From positions 11,907 through 75,906 of the forward strand of contig JAFEGM010000062.1 in NCBI GenBank assembly GCA_018240025.1: 64,000 bases of DNA. Direction: 5' to 3'. Below are positions 59,053 to 64,000 of this stretch, one piece after another. Within the stretch, counting starts at the first letter, position 1, and each line of letters opens with the position of its first letter. The notes beneath the pieces were generated by a model. It had not been told where the DNA came from. It did no database searches and saw only the letters and a list, made by a program, of their open reading frames with translations. Source of the DNA: Verrucomicrobiota bacterium (lineage in GTDB: Bacteria > Verrucomicrobiota > Verrucomicrobiia > Chthoniobacterales > SZAS-18). The translations under genes were made by a program, and so were the position numbers.

Positions 59053-60036
59053 ATGAAGGACATCCTCGCGTTGGTGGAGCCCCACCTGCGGGAGGTCGAT
59101 GCCGCCATCCACCGGCAATGCGAGGCCTTTGACCCCGCCATCTCCGGCTACGTCGCCTACGCGCTCGGCTCCAGCGGCAAGCGCTTGCGCCCCGCGCTGG
59201 CGCTGCTGGTCGGCGGCGCCACGGTCGGCGTCACCTCGCGGCACGTCGATCTGGCGGTCATCCTCGAGATGATCCATCTGGCCACGCTGGTGCACGACGA
59301 CATCATGGACGGGGCCGACACCCGCCGCGGCCAGCCGACGCCCAACGCGCGCTGGGGCAATGCCATCACGGTACTGCTGGGCGACTGTCTGTTCGCGCAT
59401 GCGCTCGATCTGGCCACGAATTTCGACGATGCCGAGATCAGCCGGAAGATCGCGCGCGCGGCCACGGCAGTCTGCACCGGAGAGATCCTGCAGACGCAGC
59501 GGCGGTTCGATTTGAACCTCAGCCACGCCGATTACTTCCGGATCATCGAGCTCAAGACCGCCGCGCTCTTCGCCTGCGCGGCCGAACTCGGAGTGCTGGT
59601 CGGCAAGGGCGACCCGGCCGTGGCCGAGAACCTGCGCCAGTTCGGGCTCAAGCTCGGCACGGCCTACCAGATTTACGACGACTGTCTCGATCTCGCCGGC
59701 GACGAGGACAAGGCCGGCAAGACGCTCGGCACCGACCTCAAGAAGGGAAAGCTGACCCTGCCGCTGCTCGACCTCCTCCGGGATGCGCCGCCGGCCGATC
59801 TCGCGGTGTACAGCCAGATGATCCTGCGGGCCGAGGATCCTGAGTCGATCGCCCTGACCGCCGCCGTCCGTCGCAGCGGTTCGCTCAAGCGTGCGATCGC
59901 CACGGCCGTGGAACTGATCGAGGACGCCCGCGTCCAGCTCGCGGTGCTGCCGCCGAGTCCCTATGGCGAGGCGCTGCATGCCATCGCGCAGAAAGTCAGT
60001 GAGATGATCCAGCGCTTCGGCGAGCGGCCGGCCTGA
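59053..60036 (+). CDS. Polyprenyl diphosphate synthase
   Basis: 327 residues. FARM LVHDDIMDGAD and SARM YDDCLDLAGDEDKAGK are complete; SSGKRLRPALALLVGG and RRGQPTPNARWGN complete the isoprenyl site. Trans-type synthase, probably octaprenyl or related chain length for quinones; chain length was not tested. ATG at 59053 preferred (GGGACGGG nearby); a GTG at 58999 would add 18 residues. With ispD elsewhere in the window, isoprenoid genes recur. Confidence 0.9.
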   Translation: MKDILALVEPHLREVDAAIHRQCEAFDPAISGYVAYALGSSGKRLRPALALLVGGATVGVTSRHVDLAVILEMIHLATLVHDDIMDGADTRRGQPTPNARWGNAITVLLGDCLFAHALDLATNFDDAEISRKIARAATAVCTGEILQTQRRFDLNLSHADYFRIIELKTAALFACAAELGVLVGKGDPAVAENLRQFGLKLGTAYQIYDDCLDLAGDEDKAGKTLGTDLKKGKLTLPLLDLLRDAPPADLAVYSQMILRAEDPESIALTAAVRRSGSLKRAIATAVELIEDARVQLAVLPPSPYGEALHAIAQKVSEMIQRFGERPA

Positions 60037-60144
60037 TTCGAAGCCCGAGGCTCGCGCTTCAGCGGACGAGACTCAGGTCTAAAATAGAGAAGATTTTTCG
60101 ATTGATGTGACGTCTGGGCGAGGTATGGACGCGGCTGTTCGTCC

Positions 60145-60837
60145 ATGACCCAGAACCTTAAACTGCTCCCCGCGCACGAACGCCCCCGGGAACGACTCGT
60201 GGCCCAGGGCGCCGCGGCTTTGCAGGATGCCGAGCTGCTCGCGATCCTCCTCGGCACCGGCGTGCGGGGGACCAATGCCGTCGAGCTGGGGCGCGCGCTG
60301 CTGCAGAAATTCGGCGGCCTGAGCGGCCTGGCGCGCTGCACCGTGGCGGAACTCGCCGGCCAACGCGGGATCGGCCCGGCCAAGGCGGTGCAATTGGCCG
60401 CCGCTTTCGGTCTCGGGGCCCGCTTCGCCCGCGGGGAGGCGGAGAGCGCCCGACTCGACTCGCCGGCCGCCATCTACGGCCTGCTGCAGGCGGAGATGCG
60501 GCTGCTCAGCCGCGAATGTCTCCGCGTGGTCCTGCTCAACGCCCAACTGCGGCTGCAACGGGTGGTGGAGGTCTCCTCGGGGACGGTCAACGAAACCGTG
60601 GCCCATCCGCGCGACGTCCTGCAGCCGGTCATCCAGCAGGGCGCCTACGCCTTTGCCCTCGTCCACAACCATCCGAGCGGTCAGGCCGATCCGAGCGAAG
60701 CCGATCGCCGCTTCACGGTGCGGCTGGCCGAAGCCGCCTCCCTGCTGCAGGTCAAGCTGGTCGACCACGTGATCATCGGCGCTCCCAGCCCCGGTCGCAG
60801 CGGCTACTTCAGCTTTCGCGAAGCCGGGTTGCTTTGA
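60145..60837 (+). CDS. radC: RadC family protein
   Basis: 230 residues. N-terminal helix-hairpin-helix (LAGQRGIGPAKAVQL) and a JAB1/MPN-type zinc site VHNHPSGQADPSEAD. Named for DNA repair, but the molecular activity of RadC is unresolved. The 108 bp upstream contain TAAAAT (60080-60085), a candidate -10 with a poor -35. Ends 25 bp before the convergent membrane gene. Confidence 0.92.
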   Translation: MTQNLKLLPAHERPRERLVAQGAAALQDAELLAILLGTGVRGTNAVELGRALLQKFGGLSGLARCTVAELAGQRGIGPAKAVQLAAAFGLGARFARGEAESARLDSPAAIYGLLQAEMRLLSRECLRVVLLNAQLRLQRVVEVSSGTVNETVAHPRDVLQPVIQQGAYAFALVHNHPSGQADPSEADRRFTVRLAEAASLLQVKLVDHVIIGAPSPGRSGYFSFREAGLL

Positions 60838-60862
60838 CCGCTCCGGCGGACCGCCTCGGCCG

Positions 60863-61375
60863 TCACGGCCGCTGGAAGGCCCGCCAGACAGCGCCGCCGA
60901 TCAGACCGCCCAAGCCGAAGATGGTGCCGAGCGCGAACACGGCCACCCGGCGTCCATGGCCGGCCTCGGAGAGCGAGTAATCGTGCTTCGCGTTCGGGGC
61001 CTGGATTTCGATCAGGTATTCGCCCGGGCGGGAGAATTGCAGATCGCCCACCGCATAGCGGCGGCTTTGGCGTTGCGAAACAAAATGCGCGCCCGACGTC
61101 GGCACGAACGGCACTTCCTCACCGCTGACCGAGCGGGTCCGGACCGTCACCCGCGGCGCGGGAGGGAAGCGTCCGTAGGCGGCCGGATCGGACCGCACGT
61201 GCACCCAGAGCGTCCGCGGCTCGCCACGGCGTACCTCCAGCCGCGTCTCTCCCGGCCCGACGAAGAACTGCGGCTCCGCCTCGCGGAACAGGGACCAACC
61301 GGCGGCGAGCCCGAAGACCAACGCCACGGCGCCAGCCAGCAGGAAGACCGAGGCGGCAAGGCGAGGCAGAGTCAT
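60863..61375 (-). CDS. Hypothetical two-TM protein
   Basis: 170 residues. An N-terminal helix (AASVFLLAGAVALVFGLAAG), an extracytoplasmic domain of about 100 residues with beta pattern (FVGPGETRLEVRRGEPRTLW; YAVGDLQFSRPGEYLIEIQA), and a C-terminal helix (VAVFALGTIFGLGGLIGGAV). An Ig-like domain between two helices is likely. It starts 69 bp after the iron-ADH-like gene on the same strand. No family known. Confidence 0.6.
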   Translation of the reverse strand: MTLPRLAASVFLLAGAVALVFGLAAGWSLFREAEPQFFVGPGETRLEVRRGEPRTLWVHVRSDPAAYGRFPPAPRVTVRTRSVSGEEVPFVPTSGAHFVSQRQSRRYAVGDLQFSRPGEYLIEIQAPNAKHDYSLSEAGHGRRVAVFALGTIFGLGGLIGGAVWRAFQRP

Positions 61376-61444
61376 GGCGAGGAGCGCGGCGACGAAAGCG
61401 GCGCACTTTCCCGCTTCTTTTCCTTCCTTCCTCTTTTTCCTCTG

Positions 61445-62605
61445 TCACCAGGCTTCGCGGTACAGCCCCACGATCTCCTCCGCCGATGGCACCACCGGAT
61501 TGTGCTGCGCCGCCGGGTTCAGCATGGCGTCCGCCGCGAGACGCGGCAGGAGGGCGTCGAAGACGTCGCGTTCCAGACCGGGGTGCTCCCGCAGCTTCGG
61601 CAGATGCAGCGAGCGGTTCAACTCCTCCAGCGCGAGCACGAGCTTGGCCGCGCTCACGCCGTCGCTGTCCGCATCCTTGGCCGCTCCGAACGCGTGGCTG
61701 GCGGCGGCGTAGCGGGGAATCGAGCCGCGCAGCGAGAACTTGGTCACGATGGGCAGCAGGACCGCGCTCGCCACGCCCTGCGGCACCCCGAGCTGGGCGC
61801 TGAGCGGCTGACTCATCGCCTGCACCAGGCCGCCGCTGGCGTTGGAAGTCGCCATCCCACCCTGACACGCGGCCAGCGACATGCCGGCACGCGCGAAGCG
61901 CTGATTGGGCTCGCTGTAGGCGGTGACGAGGTGTTGACCCACCAGCTTCACGCAGGCCAGCGCCAGTGGGTTGGTCAGACCGTTGGCGCGGCGCGAGACA
62001 TAGGCCTCGATGCCGTGGGCCAGCGTTTCGAGTCCGACCGATGCGGTCAGCGGCGAAGGCTGGGTCAGCGTGAGTTCGTAGTCGACGATCGCCGCCGCCG
62101 CCACGCAGTGCGGACTGGCCACCTCGAGTCGCTCCTTCCGCTGCCGATCCTCCAGCACGAACGAGCGCGTCACCTCGCTCCCGGAACCCGAAGTCGTGGG
62201 CAGGGCAATGAGCGGCGCCGCAGGCACCAGGACCTTGTTCTCCCCCACGAAATCGCGAGCCACGCCGTGGTTCGTAGCAAACACGGCGATGGCCTTGGCG
62301 GAATCGATGACACTCCCTCCGCCCACCGCGACCACGCAGTCCGCGTCGGCGCTGCGCATGGCCGCATTGCCCTCCACCACCTTTTGCTCCGAGGAGGAAC
62401 CGCAGTCGATGCAATGCACCGCCGTGACCACTCCGGCGGCCGTGAGTTGGCTGACAAAGTGCTGCGAGACACCCTCCTCCATGAGGGTCGCATCGGTGAC
62501 GAGCAGCGCGCGAGTACCGCCCAGCCTCCGCACCACGGGGACGAGTTCCTGCCGCGATCCTCCACCGATCAGCAGCGTCGGCGGAACATGAAAACTGGCG
62601 AACAT
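61445..62605 (-). CDS. Iron-containing alcohol dehydrogenase fold, metal ligands replaced
   Basis: 386 residues, fits the type III (iron) ADH family over its full length, with the NAD-binding VVAVGGGSVIDSAKAIAV and LPTTSGSGSEVTRSFV. But in comparison with FucO (Asp196, His200, His263, His277, plus His267), the matching residues are E193, H197, Q262, Q276 and Q266 (GLETLAHGIEAY and GLVQAMSQPLSAQLGVPQGV), with spacing unchanged. Only one metal His remains. Either a metal-free activity or a non-catalytic role. Next to ispD on the same strand (87 bp gap). The fold call is firm, the function not. Confidence 0.8.
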   Translation of the reverse strand: MFASFHVPPTLLIGGGSRQELVPVVRRLGGTRALLVTDATLMEEGVSQHFVSQLTAAGVVTAVHCIDCGSSSEQKVVEGNAAMRSADADCVVAVGGGSVIDSAKAIAVFATNHGVARDFVGENKVLVPAAPLIALPTTSGSGSEVTRSFVLEDRQRKERLEVASPHCVAAAAIVDYELTLTQPSPLTASVGLETLAHGIEAYVSRRANGLTNPLALACVKLVGQHLVTAYSEPNQRFARAGMSLAACQGGMATSNASGGLVQAMSQPLSAQLGVPQGVASAVLLPIVTKFSLRGSIPRYAAASHAFGAAKDADSDGVSAAKLVLALEELNRSLHLPKLREHPGLERDVFDALLPRLAADAMLNPAAQHNPVVPSAEEIVGLYREAW

Positions 62606-62692
62606 ACCGCACCTTGAAGCAAGGCCCCTGCCATTGGCGAGTCGGGAATGCGGGCTGCCGCGGAAGTCAGCCCCCGAGCCTCGGCTCGCCGC

Positions 62693-63385
62693 TCATCGGC
62701 CGGTGCGCCGTGCCGCCAGCACCCACTCGGCCAGGGGCAGATCGCGCGGGAAGGTGATCTTCACGTTCCAGTCGTCGTTCGGCACGATCTGCACAGGCTC
62801 GCCCAAAGCGGCCACGGCGGAGGTTTCGTCGGTCACGATCTCGCCGCGGCTGAGCACGGCCTCATAAGCGCGGCGGAGCAACGGGACGGCGAAGACCTGC
62901 GGCGTCTGCATGGCCCAGAGCGCGGTGCGATCGACCGAGTCGACGATGCGTCCGGCGGGCTCGGCGCGCTTGAGGGTATCGGTCACCGGCGCCGCGGCCG
63001 AGGCGGCTCCGTGCGCCTGGGCCGCGGCGAGGCACCGGCTGATCAAGGCCGGCGTGGCCAGCGCCCGGGCGCCATCATGCACGGCGACGAAGGCGGCATC
63101 GGGCGAGAGCGAGCGGAGCCCGTTCCAGACGGACAGATGCCGCTCCGCCCCGCCTTCAACGATGGCCGTGACCTTGCGCGCGCCGCGCAGGAAATCGGCC
63201 ACCTCCTCCCGCGCCGCGCTGGCCGTGACGATGTGGATGGCGCGAATGTCGTCGCATTCCTCGAAGGCTCGGACGGTGTGTCGCAGCACCGGCTCCCCCG
63301 CGAGCAGGGCCGTCATCTTGTCGAAGCCCATGCGGCGGCCCGACCCTGCGGCCACGATGACCGCATCGCAGGGTTTCGTCGTCAT
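62693..63385 (-). CDS. ispD: 2-C-methyl-D-erythritol 4-phosphate cytidylyltransferase
   Basis: 230 residues. CTP-binding VIVAAGSGRRMGFDK, FVAVHDGARALATP, DSVDRTALWAMQTPQVF and a C-terminal NVKITFPRDLPLAE are the IspD series. Third step of the MEP isoprenoid route. Its ATG overlaps the stop of the alkaline-phosphatase-like gene (ATGA), so they are co-translated. No ispF follows. Confidence 0.93.
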   Translation of the reverse strand: MTTKPCDAVIVAAGSGRRMGFDKMTALLAGEPVLRHTVRAFEECDDIRAIHIVTASAAREEVADFLRGARKVTAIVEGGAERHLSVWNGLRSLSPDAAFVAVHDGARALATPALISRCLAAAQAHGAASAAAPVTDTLKRAEPAGRIVDSVDRTALWAMQTPQVFAVPLLRRAYEAVLSRGEIVTDETSAVAALGEPVQIVPNDDWNVKITFPRDLPLAEWVLAARRTGR

Positions 63386-64000
63386 AGCTCCCGCTTGAGA
63401 ATCTCGAACAGCTCCGTGGCCTCCAGCACGCCGTGGACGGACTCGGCCGCTTCGCCCTCCGCCAGCACCAGCGCATCGGAAACGGTCGCGACCGCATTGG
63501 ACGCGAAGGTCGCCGCCGGATCCGGCTTCAGCGCCTGACCCGGGCTGCGTCCGTTGGGCCCGGAAGCCCAGGTGAAGGCCGGCAGATTCGACGTCGGATT
63601 CGTGCCGAGCAAGGCCACGCTCCGATCCGAACGCAGGGGGTAGCCGTTCATGGCCAGGCCGCCCGTCTCCTGCAAACCGGCCACCACGAGAAAGGCCTTC
63701 GGACCCGCATAATTCCAGGCAGCCGCGACGGCCCGATCGAGTTCGACGGTTTGGCGCAGCACGCGCTCGGCGTCGTTGGCGCGCGCCGCGGTCTCGATCT
63801 GCGAGACATCGACCACCAGCAGATACCCACCCGGGCCTTTCTCGAGATACTGGATGGCCCGTTTCACCAGTTCGGCCAGTTCCACATTTTCCGGCACCGC
63901 CTCATCGCCCAGCAGCCCGAAAACCCGCGGGAGCTGCCAGGGCGCGGCGGCATCGAGATCGGCCAGCGACTTCGCCAGCACGTAGCCGCTGTTCTGCAGC
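63382..64000 (-). CDS. Alkaline-phosphatase-like protein, C-terminal part, metal site altered (5' end outside window)
   Basis: About 206 residues to the window edge. It follows the alkaline phosphatase scheme: SGYVLAKSLADLDAAAPW, VFGLLGDEAVPENVELAEL, LLVVDVSQIETAARANDAER, VVAGLQETGGL, and a C-terminal ATELFEIL. The active-site series MVEGSQIDWAGHAND and TADHETGGL has become VVDVSQIETAARAND and VAGLQETGGL: Glu322, Asp327, His331, Asp369 and His370 (E. coli numbering) are all replaced. A phosphatase with normal zinc/magnesium centres is unlikely. The stop overlaps the ispD start. Confidence 0.75.
   Translation of the reverse strand, partial: LQNSGYVLAKSLADLDAAAPWQLPRVFGLLGDEAVPENVELAELVKRAIQYLEKGPGGYLLVVDVSQIETAARANDAERVLRQTVELDRAVAAAWNYAGPKAFLVVAGLQETGGLAMNGYPLRSDRSVALLGTNPTSNLPAFTWASGPNGRSPGQALKPDPAATFASNAVATVSDALVLAEGEAAESVHGVLEATELFEILKREL

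Overview
The window is one contiguous 64 kb stretch of a high-GC (about two-thirds G+C) bacterial chromosome. It is most likely a member of the Verrucomicrobiota, probably an Opitutaceae-like lineage. The grounds are an Amuc_1099-like protein, a TonB-receptor remnant, a TolA/TonB-like DUF4159 protein, several ECF-sigma/small-membrane-protein pairs, and families of short intergenic palindromes of a kind I associate with this phylum. This placement is inference from gene content, not from a marker-gene tree. I see no rRNA, tRNA, CRISPR array, classical transposase or phage genes.

Layout. 0-9 kb: the end of purD runs into palindromic repeats, then come xerD with an upstream lipoprotein gene, a flavodoxin-fold oxidoreductase, a methyltransferase, a MerR-like regulator with a VIT-VWA protein, and an S9-type hydrolase. 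9-18 kb: an accessory region with an active-site-degenerate CysD homologue, a histidine-kinase fragment, small NTF2 and SRPBCC proteins, and an overlapping two-gene unit (soluble M48 metalloprotease plus a roughly 1,840-residue pseudokinase/DUF4011/SF1-helicase/nuclease-like/WGR protein) that is a candidate defence system. 18-24 kb: carbonic anhydrase, tyrS, a pair of AAA ATPases behind a nest of palindromes, and der. 24-28.5 kb: ECF sigma unit 1 and envelope genes, ending at a strong terminator. 28.6-34 kb: polX, a membrane M48 protease and small membrane proteins. 34-43 kb: ECF units 2 (with Spy/CpxP-like proteins) and 3 (with a PDZ protein), a sterol-desaturase-like protein and two TM-TPR proteins. 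43-50 kb: pdxA, oligopeptidase B, the Amuc_1099-like gene, a GxxExxY gene framed by inverted repeats, a broken TonB receptor and a repeat island. 50-64 kb: uvrA, a periplasmic TPR protein, an ABC importer operon, DUF4159, a polyprenyl synthase, radC, and a minus-strand group (alkaline-phosphatase-like, ispD, iron-ADH-like).

The main discoveries to follow up are these. (1) A repeat family with the plan GGCTCR plus three CRCRAAGN units occurs as a single copy, as an empty inverted pair, and as an inverted pair exactly bracketing a GxxExxY nuclease gene, which looks like a minimal mobile element. (2) The M48 protease and giant helicase unit. (3) Three enzymes with recognisable folds but substituted active sites: the CysD-like, iron-ADH-like and alkaline-phosphatase-like proteins, the last two flanking ispD. 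(4) Three ECF sigma factors each followed by a small one-TM protein without a zinc anti-sigma motif. (5) A TolA/TonB-type transmembrane helix fused to DUF4159.
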